Source of the DNA: Auxenochlorella pyrenoidosa
Lineage: Eukaryota > Chlorophyta > Trebouxiophyceae > Chlorellales > Chlorellaceae
NCBI GenBank assembly: GCA_001430745.1
Contig: KQ482061.1
Coordinates: forward strand, 1,658,201-1,679,816
Reading direction: 5' to 3'
DNA length: 21,616 nucleotides
The translations under genes and the position numbers were made by a program. Numbering within the stretch: the stretch's first letter is position 1; each line of letters opens with the position of its first letter. The notes beneath the pieces are model-generated. The model saw nothing but the letters and a program-made list of their open reading frames with translations, did not search any database and was not told the origin of the DNA. Shown here one piece after another: positions 9,051-21,215 of this stretch.

Positions 9051-9687
9051 GCCGGCTTGCTGCACCACCCTCGTGACTGATTGCTCTCTACAGCGCTTCT
9101 AACGACGAGGGATGCGTGTGATGACGAAGGAAGGGCAGGTTGGCTCTGAAGGGAGCCCACACATGGATGAAAGGCTGAGCAGTAAGTCGGGGTCCCAACC
9201 TTGCGGTCGGGGTGCCCGATTCAAGGCGGTGCAAGGCTATTAAATGAGGATGCGGAGATGTGCCACCGGGGGCTGGCGGAAAACAACCTTAAAGTGCAAG
9301 CAGGCTGTCGATGGATGAAAGCTGAGCAGGCGCAGCGGGCACAGCTCTTGCCATCTGTCCATTGCCAGACCAAGGCCCTGCTTTTTCCGAGTATGGGCAC
9401 AGTCTTGGTATCTGCAGTCTGCAGCTGTGCCTGGGCACTGGAATACCTTGGCGCCCAAATTCGCCCACATGTGGGCAGTGCCTGCTCACCTCCCGCGGAG
9501 CGGATCCTAAGCGCACAAGGCACTAATCTGTGACACCCGTATGCATACAGCCAGCTTTGAAGGCTTCTGGTGGGTTGATGACAAAGGAGAAGTACATGGC
9601 AAGGGTTGGACAAGTACATGGGCCGACCAAAAAACGGGGCGGCAAAGTAGAGCAGCGACGAAGGAGGTGAGGGGAACAAGGTTCTGG
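9051..9687. other. Intergenic: NIPA 3' UTR and promoter of the SANT/winged-helix gene
   Basis: Both neighbours are on the minus strand. The stretch is less GC-rich than the exons and holds several short ORFs without domain character. No TGTAA on the minus strand, repeat or RNA gene was recognised. Confidence 0.5.
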
Positions 9688-12261
9688 CTATCGCGGCCCT
9701 CTCCGCAGAGCAGCTGCCTTGGGTGTGCCTGTGCTCCCCAGCTCCAGCCCATCTTCCGCCGCGCCCTCGCCGCGAGTGCCGCCACCGTTGAGCCCCAGGC
9801 CGTTGGCGCTGGCACCGCTGCCCGCGCTGCCGCGCACCAGCAGCTGCGCAAACGCCTCCATGGGCAGGTCCACATCCTTGGTGGTGTGCAGCAGGAAGGT
9901 GCCGCACACAATGGTCACAAACCCGCTGGCCTCGGTCAGCAGCTGCGCGGGGTGGGGGGCGCAGGCAGGGCGGGGCGGCCGGGCTCGGGGGCAGAGGGTC
10001 TGGGGGGCAGGCTGCTGGGCAAGCTTGAGGCACGCATCACTTCCTCACCCACCTCCAGCACCCCCCTGCTTCCCAACCCTCTCCCGAACCCTGTCCTCAG
10101 CCCCACCTGCCGCGCGCTCTGCTGCTCGCGCATCATGATCATGGATGCGGCGATGGTGAGGGTGGTGAACATGACGTAGTAGATGGGCGTCACGATGGCG
10201 GTGTTGAACAGGTCGAGAGCCTTGTTCAGGTAGTTCATCTGGCGGCAGGCAGGCAGGGGTGGGCGGCGGGTGGGCAGGGCAGGCAGGCAGCACAGCACAG
10301 CGATGCACCAGGAAGGACGCAGCCGCAACGGCATGGCAACCACAGCACTCGCTGAGTTTCTTCTGGCACACCTCCACAGGCCAGCCCAAACCACAAGCAA
10401 AGCCTGGGCATGCATAAAGAGGGCGGACCTGGGTACGAGGGACCACCAGGCCCGAGGCATGCGGCCCCTGTCACGCTCGCCACGAGCCCGTGCTCGGCAT
10501 GCCCTCCCACTCCACTTAGCCCCCACCCTGCCCACCTGCGTGACCACCGCGCTGGCCACCACCAGCATGAAGAAGAAGGTCTGCGGGTAGACAAACTGGT
10601 TGCGCCCCTCAAAGGTCAGCTTCAGCGCGATGCCCAGGGCCTTGCAGCTCATCACTGCGCCATGGGGGCAGCGCGGGGTGGGGGAGAGGGCGGCAGGGGG
10701 TCTATTGGAGGCGGCCAGCGAGGAGAGCGGCACAGCATGCAGGCAGCCGCGGGCCCACCCCGCTGTGGAGTGAGCACCAAGACGGGCAGCTATATCCAAA
10801 CCAAAGATGCACGCACACCGGCGCATCACTCCCGCCTGACCCCCCCTTCCCCTCCATTCGGCAGCGCGCACCCGACAGCGAGCCCACGATGGAGCAGATG
10901 GCGACGTAGACCAGGATATTGCTGGCCTGCACCTCGGGGCTGACCGCCAGGATGAGGTACAGGGTGGAGCCCAGCGCGGCCAGCACGTACAGCAGGAACC
11001 CTGCGGGCGGGGCGGGTGCCAGCAGGACGGCTGGTAAATCGATGGCAGCACAGCGGCGGGGCTGGCTGCCCGGGGGGCAGCATGTGGGGATGAGTAGGCC
11101 GGTGGTGCAGAGCAGATGTGGTGCCGACACCCCAGCCATGCAGCCCCAGCCATGCCCTGCCGTCTACCAGCCCCCGGTCAGGCAAACAGGATCCATGCCG
11201 CCCCAACCCACCCCCAACCCACTCACACGGCTGCACCGCCAGGCCCCAGACCTGCAGCACCGAGCTGATGGGCCGCTCCTCGGGGGCGTGCAGCACAATG
11301 GCCAGCGACCCCGCGATGCACAGCAGGCAGCCCACCACCCCAAAGGCATTGAGCTTCTCCGCCAGCAGGTAGTGCGCCAGCACCGCGCTGCGGGCAGGGG
11401 GAGTGTGTGTGGGGGGAGGTTGGCAGGCCAGCAGAAGGACAGCGGTGCGTCGGCAAGGGAGGGCGGCCAGGAAGGCCGTGAGCCCGGTGGATGGCCACAT
11501 TGCGCCCTGCACAGCAGCTGACCATCGCACCACAACCGCACCAGCCCGACACACTGTTTCCTTCAAACACGGCCGCCCACGGGGGCGCGCGCCTGATGAT
11601 GATGCTGAGCGCGCCCAGCGGGGTGACGAGGATGGCGGGCGCAAAGGCGTAGGCCGCAAAGTTGGCCACCTCCCCCGCCGCCATGGTCAGCAGGCCCAGC
11701 CACCACAGCGGCTCTCGCAGGTAGGAGAAACCGCCACTGCCTGCTTGCGGCGGCGAGGAGCAAAGGTGCACACTGAGCAGGCAGGCAGGCTGGCAGGCGG
11801 CGGCCTGCACTTGCGCCCACACAGCAGAGCTGCAGCCTCCGGCTGCCTACCTGCCCGCAGGCCTGTGGAGCCGGCGCGGCGTAGGCCGCGCTTCTTGATC
11901 ACAAACGAGGCGCCGATGAACAGGCTGGACGAGAGGGCCAGCAGCAGCCCAACCGTCTGGTCGGACATCGTGGCGGCCGCCGCTGCTGCTGCGTGGGCGC
12001 TGGCGCCAGCCACCAGCGGCCGTGCCACTGCCGCTTCCCCGCTTCCATCAGCATCTGCAATTTTACGAGATCACACGATGTCAGAAGTCGCCAAGCAGGC
12101 TGCCAAAGATGGAAGCACAACATCTGCCCGCTGCACGCTGCATGAGCAGTGCGCCAGGAGGCGGGTGCGGCAGGAACTGCGGCACACTGCCTGGTGCCAA
12201 CGGCTGGGCGGGCAGCCCCGGACGCATGTCTTGTCCATGTCAGCCTCGTACCTGCTTCCAT
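9688..12261 (-). CDS. NIPA-family (DUF803) magnesium transporter
   Basis: Exons: 12261-12252, 12054-11851, 11740-11593, 11387-11227, 11000-10872, 10654-10536, 10238-10107 and 9942-9688. All phases match, giving about 385 residues. Family signatures in order: [20 protein letters not shown] (TM1), [115 protein letters not shown] and [21 protein letters not shown] proteins are polytopic (about nine helices) and move Mg2+ at the plasma membrane or endosomes; the tail after TKD is soluble. The start at 12261 adds 32 Ala-rich residues through an upstream exon with a good GTACGA donor; the ATG at 11968 ([12 protein letters not shown]) alone would give a standard 353-residue NIPA. Exon 3 ends at a GC donor. 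The family call is firm. Confidence 0.94.
11388..11592 (-). other. GC-AG intron of the NIPA gene
   Basis: The donor is ATCAG|GCGCGC and the acceptor CCCGCAG|CGCGG, phase 2. The split codon AG|C gives [17 protein letters not shown], the conserved NIPA sequence with no gap. Reading on without splicing gives [10 protein letters not shown], which breaks the family. This is the clearest GC donor in the window. Confidence 0.85.
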
Positions 12262-13458
12262 AGGCGACGCCCTGGGCCCCTGAGGAGCAGCTCTGGCACG
12301 CGTCGCTTGTGTCCGCTCCTAGCCTCCTTCTCCAGTGATCAGACCGATTCAGACTTTCTGCGGAACAGCTGGGAGCATCCAGCGAGGGCGCATGGGAAGG
12401 CAGGTTTGCGCCATGCTGAGTTGGCACTTTCGAGCAGAGGGGCCTGCTGGATTTCTTTGTGCTGCCAATTGTCTCTTTGGCGGCCAAAAAGATCGTTGGA
12501 GGACTTAGCAAAGAGCTTAAAGACCCCCTCGACCCTCAACCAACCTGCTACAGTTGGCAGCCAGCGCACTGCCGCCTTGCTTGCTCATGCTTGCACAAAT
12601 TTACTGCTGTTATAGGAGACTGAAATCTTACCGCCACATACGACACAGCCCATCCCTTGAATCGACAGCCAGTGAATCTTTGCCCGCCTGCCTGCGTGCA
12701 GCCTCTTGAGCTGCATGTGACCCACCCCGCCCCGCCAAGGGAATCCCCTCAACAGAGCTGGCTCCAGCCCCTGCAGGAGTTTTGGACAGGCCTGCCGTTG
12801 CGCAGCAATAATGTAACCCAACGTGCAGTATGACACTCAAGTGAAGGGCAGGCACTGAGCAAATGGCCAGGCAGCCACAAAGGGCTGCATTGCATGCACT
12901 GACGAGTAGTGAGTGTGAGGCAGGTTGTGCGGTTTGTCCACCCCCTGTGCCTGCTGCAAAAGTGGTTGTATGGGCTGCGCACGTATTCCACACCTGGGGA
13001 GTTTCTAAACCACCCAGCCAACAGCGTTAGCATGCAGGGAAAAGTAGACTAGGCAGCAGGTAGCTTGGCGCAGCCAGCACGAACCGGCAGCATCCTTCGC
13101 AAGCATTGACCGAGTTGCGCCATGCCCTTGCAACAGCACGCCTCTTTTAGTGGCGATTCCCACATGATCAACCTGGCCCATATCACCAGCACGGCAGCAG
13201 TGCGCATGCTGCTGGCACCAGGCGCGCCTTGGCGCCCGGCGAGCGTCAGCACGCTGCCGCTGCCACAGCAGCATGCCCCACTCCGCCTTCTGCCGCATGC
13301 CATCATTTTCCGATTTCTTGCTGGGCTGCAAGTGAGCGGGTACACAGGGCAGCGCCGGCCCGCCCTCCGCGTGCGCAACCGACAGTCTGAACAGCCGGCT
13401 GCTGCTCGCGATGAGCTAGGTTGCATTTCATCCAGCTCGTGACAGCGCTTCTGCAGCC
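12262..13458. promoter_or_regulatory. Divergent intergenic region between NIPA and P5B ATPase genes
   Basis: About 1.2 kb with no supported exon. It must hold the promoters and 5' leaders of both transporter genes. A stretch around 12440-13030 is less GC-rich than its flanks, and GTTATAGGAG at 12608-12617 is a weak TATA-like site. Minus-strand ORFs of about 80-150 codons here show no domain pattern. A 5' UTR intron for P5B cannot be excluded. Confidence 0.45.
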
Positions 13459-16400
13459 ATGAAGCGGCCGGGGAACGGAGAGCCAGCGCTGGAGTTAACC
13501 GGCCTGCTGCCGAAAGGCGCTGCCAAGGCCTCCAGCAGCAGCCTGACAGCAGGGGATGCTGTGGAGAAAGACAAGGTTAGGAGACCTGCCCATCCGCCGC
13601 TGCTTGCCCTGCCGCCTGCACCCACCTGCCTGCCGCCGGCCTGCCGCTACCAGCGCAGCCCGCTTCTGTCCACGTGGCCTAGTCTGCACGGCCCGCGCCT
13701 GCCCTGTGACCCGGGCTCAACTTTGCAGGATATTGCAAGCTTCCTGGGCTACCGCTCTCCGCTGCACCGCCGCCTGCTCTTTGTACTGCTGTGCGTGCTC
13801 TCTGGCGGCGTGCTCTTCGTCCTCACGCGCTGGTACCTCCGCCTGCGCGTGATGCTGACCATGGTGCCGTGCACCCTGGGCGCTGCCGACTATGTGCTCA
13901 TCACGGTGTGTGCAGCTGCCGCGCCTTGGTGGGGCATGGCGTCCGGGCGCCGCGTCGCCGTATGCTTGCGTGTCTGCTGGTGTTCCAGGGTGCCGTCTTG
14001 CGTGTCACAATTTGCGTGCTATTGCAAGGTGCGCTATTCCAAATGCAGGTGGCATGCCAGCACCTTACTGGCACCGTACTTCTGTTGCCGCTCCTGCAAA
14101 CCCACCATGAATGCCCGGCTTACATGGTGCAGACGGTGGACAAGCAGCAGGAGCTGGCGCGCGTGCACAAGCTGGCCTCCTTCAACAGCATCAACATCCA
14201 GGCCAGCAGCGCAGGCGGGGCGGCCACGCACGTGCTGGCCGAGGACGAGACGCCGGTGGCCACGCCCACCGCGCTGGCCGACGTCACCGCCGCGCTCAAG
14301 GGCGGCGACGGCTACGACCGGCTGCTCGAGTTCCGCTGCGGGCGCTACCTGTACCACCACGGGCAGGCCACCTTCCTGCCGGTGCCCGCCATGCCGGACG
14401 ACTTTGCGGCCTCGCTGCGCGGCGTGGCAGGCAGCCGCAACATCAAGGGTGGGTGCAGGCCAGCCTGGCGCGGCTGGGAGCCCAGCTCGGCACTGGATGC
14501 GTGGCTGCTGACAGTGCATACCTGCACATGCAGCACAGCTCACGTCGAGTGCTGCGCAAGGCGAACCACCCCCTCATGCCTTGCACGCATGCTGGCTACT
14601 CAGCACCAAGCATCCCCAGTCCCTGCGCTGTCAACCTCGGCTGCACCCGGCTCATGCCCCCCCCCCCCCCGCAGGCCAGCTGATGGACGACTTTGACCGG
14701 TCGGAGCGGCGCACGCTGTACGGCGCCAACGAGCTGGTCATCCCGGTGAAGAGCGTGCCGGTGCTGATGGGGGAGGAGATGATCCACCCCTTCTTCATCT
14801 TCCAGTACGCCTCGGTGGCCATCTGGTGAGCAGCAGCGGTTGGGGCAGGCAGCGGGGTGCGACCTGCAGGAGTGCGCTATGGCAGTAGGCAGCAAGGACT
14901 GACTGGAAGCACTGAGCTCGACTCGTACAGGTGACAGCAGTGGCTGGGCAGCTCACGTGCCTGCAGGTCGCTTGCAACTGCTGTTCACCTCGCCAGTCTT
15001 GTGTCATTGCTGCCCGCCCCTCCCATGTGTGTTTCCTGCTCCGCAGGTGCGCGCAGGCGTACTACAGCTACAGCCTGATCATTGTTGGCATCACCCTCTT
15101 CTCCATCGTCACTAATGTGGTGTCGGCGTACCAGTACCGCCGCCGCCTGGCAGCACTGGCGCACTACACCTGCGAGGTGCAGGTGCGCCCTGCCCCCGGG
15201 GAGCGCCAATCCGCACGCTTTGCTGGGATGGAGTTTTGGAGGGGCATGTGCGGTGGTTGCAGCTGCCTGTGGGCTCCAGCTCCGCGCTGCTAGCTCCAGC
15301 TCCCCCCTGCTTGCCTGACCTTCTCCCGGCAGGTGCTGGCAAACGGGCGGATCACCACGGTCAACTCCACAGAGCTGCTGCCGGGCGATGTGGTGGTGGT
15401 GCACCCCGGCATCCTGCCCTGCGACCTGGCGCTCGTCAGGTGGGTGCAGGCAGCAGGGGAGGGGGTGACGCCTGCCTTGCAACGGCCATGGCAGGACAGG
15501 ATGCTTCATCCCTCCCAGCCCTCCTCTTGCACACGCTCATCACTGCTGCCGCCTGTATCCGGCTTTATGGCCTGGCCGGTGCCGTGCAGGGGCGAGGCCA
15601 TTGTGGACGAGAACATGCTGACTGGCGAGGCGGTGCCGGTTCGCAAGGTCAGCTACAGCCCTGCAGTGGATGGCCCCAACTACGACCCGGATGTGCACAA
15701 GAGCTGCACGCTGTATGGCGGCACCACCGTGGCGCAGGTGGGGCCCGGGGGAGGCGCGCCTGGTAGGGATGGCAGCAGCCGCAGCCTCACAGGAGCTCCA
15801 GCACCTGCCCTGCCCGGCGGTCAGCTGGGTTTGCATCGATGTTCTTTGAGCCGACGCCTGCTGCCTCCCTGTCTTCCCTCCCGCCCGCACTTGCCCCTGC
15901 AGGCCCGCCCGGGCGGCAGCGAGCGCCTCACGCTGGGCGTGGTGGCCCGCACCGCGTTCTGGACGGCCAAGGGCCAGCTGATGAAGTCCATCCTGTTCCC
16001 GCGGCACCACCGCCAGACGTTTGTGGGCGACGCGCTCAAGTTCATCGCCGTCATGATGCTGCTGGGCCTGGGGTTCTACGTGTGGGACGTGGTGTCGCTG
16101 GCATCGTACGGCGCGCGCGCGGGGTGAGGGCCGGGCCCGCCGGGCATGCTGGGGGGGCGGTGCTTCGTGGCCTGCGGCGTGTGGCAGGGCAGGCAGACAT
16201 GTGCATCTTGGAGCACCTCTCGCCTGCCCTCTGCTTGGCAGCACCGGGGGCAGACGGCAGCCCGAGGCATGCCTGCGCCAGTGCCAGCGCCTCAAGCCCA
16301 CTGCTGCTGCTCAACCCTTTTTTTCCCTCCACTCGCACTCCCCTGGCTGGCCCGCCGTGCAGCTTCATCATCCTCAAGTACCTGGACATGATCACCATCG

Positions 16401-19400
16401 CGGTGCCGCCCGCGCTGCCCGCCTGCCTCACCGTGGCCACCGCCATCGCCATCAGCCGCCTGCAGCAGCACGACATCTATGTGTCAAACCCCTCGGCCGT
16501 CACGCTGGCGGGCCACCTCAACGTGCTGTGCTTCGACAAGACCGGCACGCTGACGGAGCCCGGGCTGGACCTGCAGGGCGTGGTCCCACTGGCGGCCGGC
16601 AGCGGCAGCGGCGACGGCGGCGGCGGCGGCAGGCGGCAGCCGGTGTTTGCGCCCATGTGCGATGCCACCGACATGCCGGCGGCATACCAGGAGCTGCTGG
16701 CCACTTGCCATGGCCTGGCGCAGCTGGGGCCGGAGCTGGTGGGAGACCCGCTGGACCAGCGCCTCTTCCAGTCGACAGGTAGGCCGGGCTGGGTGGGAGC
16801 AGGGGAGGGCGGGGGTGCAGGGGCCACAGGCCACCGCTGTTGCCTGTGGTCTGGCATGCCGCACAGGAGACTGAAGGAGCTGCACATCTGCAGCAGGGCA
16901 GCATGGGAATGGGTAGCCAGGCTGCGCTGGGTGGCAAGCTGGCTGTGAATCCTTGGCCCCGACATGCCGTCTTCGCGCCTCCCTGCCCCGCAGGCTGGCG
17001 CATGCTGGACGACGGCAGCAGCGGGCAGGTGGTGGAGGTGATCAGCGTGTCGGAGGACGCAGAGCACCTGGGCGGCGTCTCCCCCCAGGCCTCGCCCCGC
17101 ACGCCTGGCACCCCGGGTGTGCTGGCCACCGCCCACGTGCGCACCAAGGTGCAGCCGCCACCGGGGGCCTTTGGGCTGTCGGGCGTCTACACCATTGTGC
17201 GGCGCTTTGAGTTCTCCGCCGAGAAGCAGCGCAACGTGGTGGTGGTGCGCAAGCCCGACGGCAGCCTGCACGTCATGGCCAAGGGCTCGCCCGAGATGAT
17301 GCGCAAGCTGTCGGGTGGGTGGAGGGGAAAGGGATGGTGGCTGAGTGAAGTAAAGCTTGCAAACAGGGCTCGCGGATAATTTGACTGAACCAAGGCAGGC
17401 GGATGGGCCTGAGGTCTGCAAGCCGGGCCGGCAACGCCGTCGGGATGCCCATCACCCCCCCTGCTGGCGTGCCAAACAGCAGCCTGGCTGCTCACTCGCA
17501 TGCTGCTCGCCCCCTGCTCCCTTGCCGCACTGCAGCCCCCGCCAGCGTGCCTGCCGACTTTGACGCGGAGCTGGGCAAGTACACGCGGGAGGGCCTGCGC
17601 GTGCTGGGCCTGGCCACGCGGCAGCTGGCGGGGCTGAGCGAGGGCGAGGTGCAGGGCATGGCGCAGGTGCGGCCACGGGCTGGGCAGCTGCAATGGGGAG
17701 TGCTTCTTCTCACGCACAGCAGGGAGTCGGCTGGGACCACTGCAGGGAACGCATGAGCACACTGCAGGCTCTGATCTGCCAGCTGCCGCTTGAGTATGCG
17801 CTAGTGATGCGCCCCTGCACCTGTCAGCGTGCAGCATCCACTTGGGCGCCCCCTCCTGCCTGCCGCAGGAGGAGCTGGAGGCGGGGCTGCAGTTCTGCGG
17901 CCTGGCGGTGATGGTCAACCCGCTGCGGTGCGACACCACCGCCGTCATCGCCCAGCTCCACGACGCCGACATCCGCACCGTCATGGTCACGGGTGGGCAA
18001 GCAAGCCCTGCCAACGCCCATTTCTGCTGCACCGAGAGCAGCAACATGCCCGCTGGGCCCACACACATTGTACATGGCAGCTGCCGTCCTGAGCCTTGTT
18101 GTGTGTGCACGGCTGCCTTATCCGGCCGCAGGCGACCACGCGCGCACCGCCGTCAGCGTGGCGCACAACTGCGGCATGCTGTGCCAGAACCGACCCGTGG
18201 CCTTTGCCGACACTGCCAGCGCCGAGGGCCGCGTCGAGGACACAGACCTGTCGCTGGCGGCGGCGGCCCCCGATGGAGGGGAGCTGCCCGCCCTGGGTGG
18301 CGCCGACGAGCTGCTGGGCGGTGTGGCTGCAGGGTCGCTGGCGGCGGCTGTCACCGGGCGCGGCTTTGAAAAGGTGTGGGCAAGGGGCTGGGGCGGAGGA
18401 CAGCTGCGTGTGAGTCAGGGAAGGTGTGAGGCGGCTGCCACTGAAGGGCACTACTGTCTGCTTCCCTCCCGGCCACGTCCTCTCCACTGGTTGTGGCATG
18501 TGCCCGGTCCTCATTTCCGCTGAGCTCCGCCTGTCCCTCCCGGTGCAGCTGCAAGAGCTGGGCGCGGTGCAGCCCTTCCTTGAGGGCGCGGGCGTGTTTG
18601 CGCGCATGTCGCCCGATGACAAGCGCACCCTCATGGAGCTGCTGGGGGATGGCAGCGTGGGCGACGACGGCGGCGAGGTGGCGGGGCTGGGCCACCACGT
18701 GGGCTTCTGCGGGGACGGCGCCAACGACGTGGGCGCGCTCAAGGCGGCGCATGTGGGCGTCAGCCTGTGCGAGGCGGAGGCCTCGGTGGCGGCGCCGCTC
18801 ACGTCCAAGCGGCAGACCATCGCGTGCATGGTGACGGTCATCGCCGAGGGCCGTTGCTCCCTCATCACCTCGTACATTATCTTCAAGTTCATTATTGTGT
18901 ACGCCTTCATCCAGGTGGGAGGGGTGGGAGTGTTTCTAAAGAGGGGTCAGGGCAGGGCAGCGGGAGTGGGGTGGGGTTGGGGTTGGGGGGCGCAGGGCCA
19001 AACCAAGGTGCGCGGGCGCCGAAGCGGGCAGACCGAGAAGCCAGGCAGCCAGCTAGCAGGCGTGTGGTCTCTCATCTTCCTTCCCTGGCACCCCTCCCGG
19101 CCGCCGTCCTTCAGACCTTTGGCGTGGCCATCATGTACAGCTTTGGCGGCTCGGTCGGGAACTATCAGGTGGGTGGCGGGCACCTTGTATGCTGAAAACT
19201 GCCAAGAGCAGGGCGCCCCTTGGCTCTAGCCATCGCTGCACCAGGCTGCGCTGTCGGCGCGGTTTGGTGCGCAGTTTGCTCGGTCGCCCTGCCTCGGTGC
19301 TCTGCCTTGGTTGGCGCAACAGCTAAAGGCAGCGGGCCCCGCCTGCCTGGTCCCCTGCTGCAGTACCTCATCCAGGACCTGCTCTACACAACTGTGCTGG

Positions 19401-20305
19401 CCTCCGTCATGGGCTTCACCCACCCGGCGCGGAAGCTCTCCAAGCAGCGCCCGCCGGAGCGGCTCATGAGCCTGGGCATCTGGCTGCCCGTCATCCTGCA
19501 GTTTGTGACCTGCGCTCTCTTCCAGGTGCGGGGCAGCAGTGGAGACCCTTCGGGAATAAAGCCCAAGTGCTGGCAGCTGGCCCAGCATGCTTGCGCCTGT
19601 GCTGCCCACACTCTGACACTTGTGATGATGCGCATCAAACCAGATGCAACAGCCCACCGCTTGAGCCGACCCCTGCATCCCCACCCTCGCTGCCCCCGCC
19701 CTCTGCTGCAGCTGGCGGCGCTGCTGATGCTCACGCGGCAGCCCTTCTACACGCGGTTCGACCCGCACCCCGACGGCACCAACTGCTTTGACCGCACCCA
19801 GTCCAACTCGACGGTGTGCAGCCAGTCGTACGAGAACAGCATCGTCTTCCTCATGAGCCTGGGGCAGTTCCTCATCGCTGCCTTTGTGTTCAACAAGGGC
19901 CCGCCCTTCCGCCGCCCCATCTACACCAACCTCTGGCTGCTGCTGGGTGAGGGCTGCGCGGGGCGGGGGGCAGGATCCAAGATGCCTGCGTCGCCGACAG
20001 GCAGAGCTGTGCTGGTCGCTGACTGCGTTAACTATCTCCACTGACGGGCCCCCTGCCCCCCCTGCCCTTGCCCGCCCGCAGCGCTGTCTTTCCAGACGCT
20101 GTTCCTGGGGCTGCTCATCCTGGCGCCGGCGGGGCCGGTGGGCGAGGACTTTGCTGGCCTCAAGCCCTTCCCGCCCGACTTCCGCGGCCAGGTGCTGCTG
20201 CTGCTGGGGGCCAACCTGCTGGTCTCCTGGCTGGCAGACTCGTTCTCTGGCTGGGCCTACCAGAAACTCAAGGGCCGGCGGCTCTGCGGACTGACCGTAT
20301 CGTAG
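13459..20305 (+). CDS. P5B-type P-type ATPase (ATP13A2-class)
   Basis: Eighteen exons: 13459-13575, 13729-13905, 14133-14448, 14675-14825, 15047-15182, 15333-15439, 15590-15737, 15903-16123, 16363-16778, 16994-17314, 17536-17666, 17869-17992, 18132-18373, 18549-18914, 19115-19168, 19364-19525, 19712-19946 and 20082-20305. All phases match: 1,215 residues, normal for the family. Landmarks: N-terminal hydrophobic hairpin (about 50-75); actuator loop TGEA (346-349, usually TGES); PPALP (473-477), the P5B mark, against PPELP in P5A; phosphorylated Asp516 in DKTGTLT; KGSPE (693-697) in the nucleotide domain; TGDH (788-791); GDGAND (924-929); and late helices with ENSIVFLMSLGQFLIA and KGPPFRRPIYTN. 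P5B pumps export polyamines from late endosomes/lysosomes in animals; location and substrate here are inferred. All introns are GT-AG. A Gly-rich insert (about 535-550) follows the DKTGT segment. Confidence 0.97.
14657..14670 (+). repeat. 14-base poly-C tract at a P5B intron acceptor
   Basis: C14 runs directly into GCAG at 14671-14674, the acceptor of intron 3. It acts as the pyrimidine tract. A pure C tract next to the splice site is striking and is also a likely site of base-count errors. Confidence 0.9.
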
Positions 20306-21215
20306 TGCACCGCTCACCCGTCGTCCGCGTGCTAGCTTCTACCCAATTTGTCTGCTTCTTCACTTCGTGACATGACTGAACTGCTCGACTCCCTCTCTCA
20401 TTTCTCTGGTTGTTCACCTGCTGACGCTGCCCACTTCCTCTCACTAGCTGATACCTGTCATATTTGCTCGCCAAACCTGGTACCCAGCACTTGAGATGCA
20501 ACAACATGTGCCAGAGGATAAGGGAGGATCGCTGAGAAGAAAGAATTCAGTAACGGATGACGCTTGAAGACTTTTCGGCATATCTGCACTTTGGGAACTC
20601 GGGCACCTGAAGGAGAGGCAAATAACTGAGAACTGGGAGGGACAATATGAAGAGGCAGCTGCCGGCAGAGCAACTGAGTGAAGGGCTACCTCTTGTAAAG
20701 CTCCTCAATCGTGGATGTGAAGGGGTTTTGGGAAATGTATTCTGGCTTCCTAGTACGGCCTCTCAGCTGCTCCTGCGCCGCATCGCCCGAGAGCATGCAT
20801 CAGCGCTGCCAGCTGGGGCTGGGGTAAGAGCCATTCGGAGCCATCAGGCTACTTCTTCCCCAGTCCAATACCTCATGACGAGATTCTGCTCATACACAGA
20901 CGTTATTGCCCAAGCTAAGGCCAAGACGCACACCACGTGAGAAGAAGGTCAGTGGTGGCTGCGCTTGCGGGCGGGACGCTGGGCATGCTCTGCTACGCCT
21001 ACGTGAATACCGGTTCAGTGCACTGCTGCCCACCTTACCCGCACGAAAATCAAAGCAACTGAGCACGGAGGACGCCTGGAAGCCTGCGTCTTGTGGCCAG
21101 CTCTTCGGAACCACACAGCCATTCTCAATTGCCCCGCAACAACCGACTGCTTTCATTGCACGCATAGAGTCTCTTGGTAGGAGCGCAAGTGGGCGCCCGG
21201 CGGGCTCCCGTTGAA
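20306..21215. other. P5B 3' UTR and intergenic region
   Basis: Composition becomes notably less GC-rich. TGTAA at 20694-20698, 389 bases after the P5B stop, is a possible algal poly(A) signal. A plus ORF at 20647-20940 (97 codons) and a minus ORF at 20458-20673 show no domain pattern and are not called. The last 200 bases should contain the promoter of the gene starting at 21216. Confidence 0.45.
20694..20698 (+). terminator. TGTAA poly(A) signal candidate, P5B gene
   Basis: First TGTAA I see after the P5B stop; the 389-base distance is long but within range for green algal 3' UTRs. Function inferred from the known UGUAA signal. Confidence 0.35.

Noticed and set aside
9936..11153. Minus-strand ORF of 405 codons across the NIPA gene
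   Set aside because: It contains some true NIPA exons but reads through their introns; the spliced model explains all conserved segments.
12071..12511. Minus-strand ORF of 146 codons upstream of NIPA
   Set aside because: It has no domain pattern, spans the proposed NIPA 5' intron, and its composition does not match the certain exons.
16122..16127. In-frame TGA after GARAG in the P5B gene, which looks like a truncation
   Set aside because: It overlaps a GTGAGG donor at 16124, and splicing to 16363 restores the family sequence leading to PPALP.
20647..20940. Plus-strand ORF of 97 codons after P5B
   Set aside because: No recognisable motif, no splice-site support and no clear promoter. It contains the possible P5B poly(A) signal, so it is most likely untranslated sequence.
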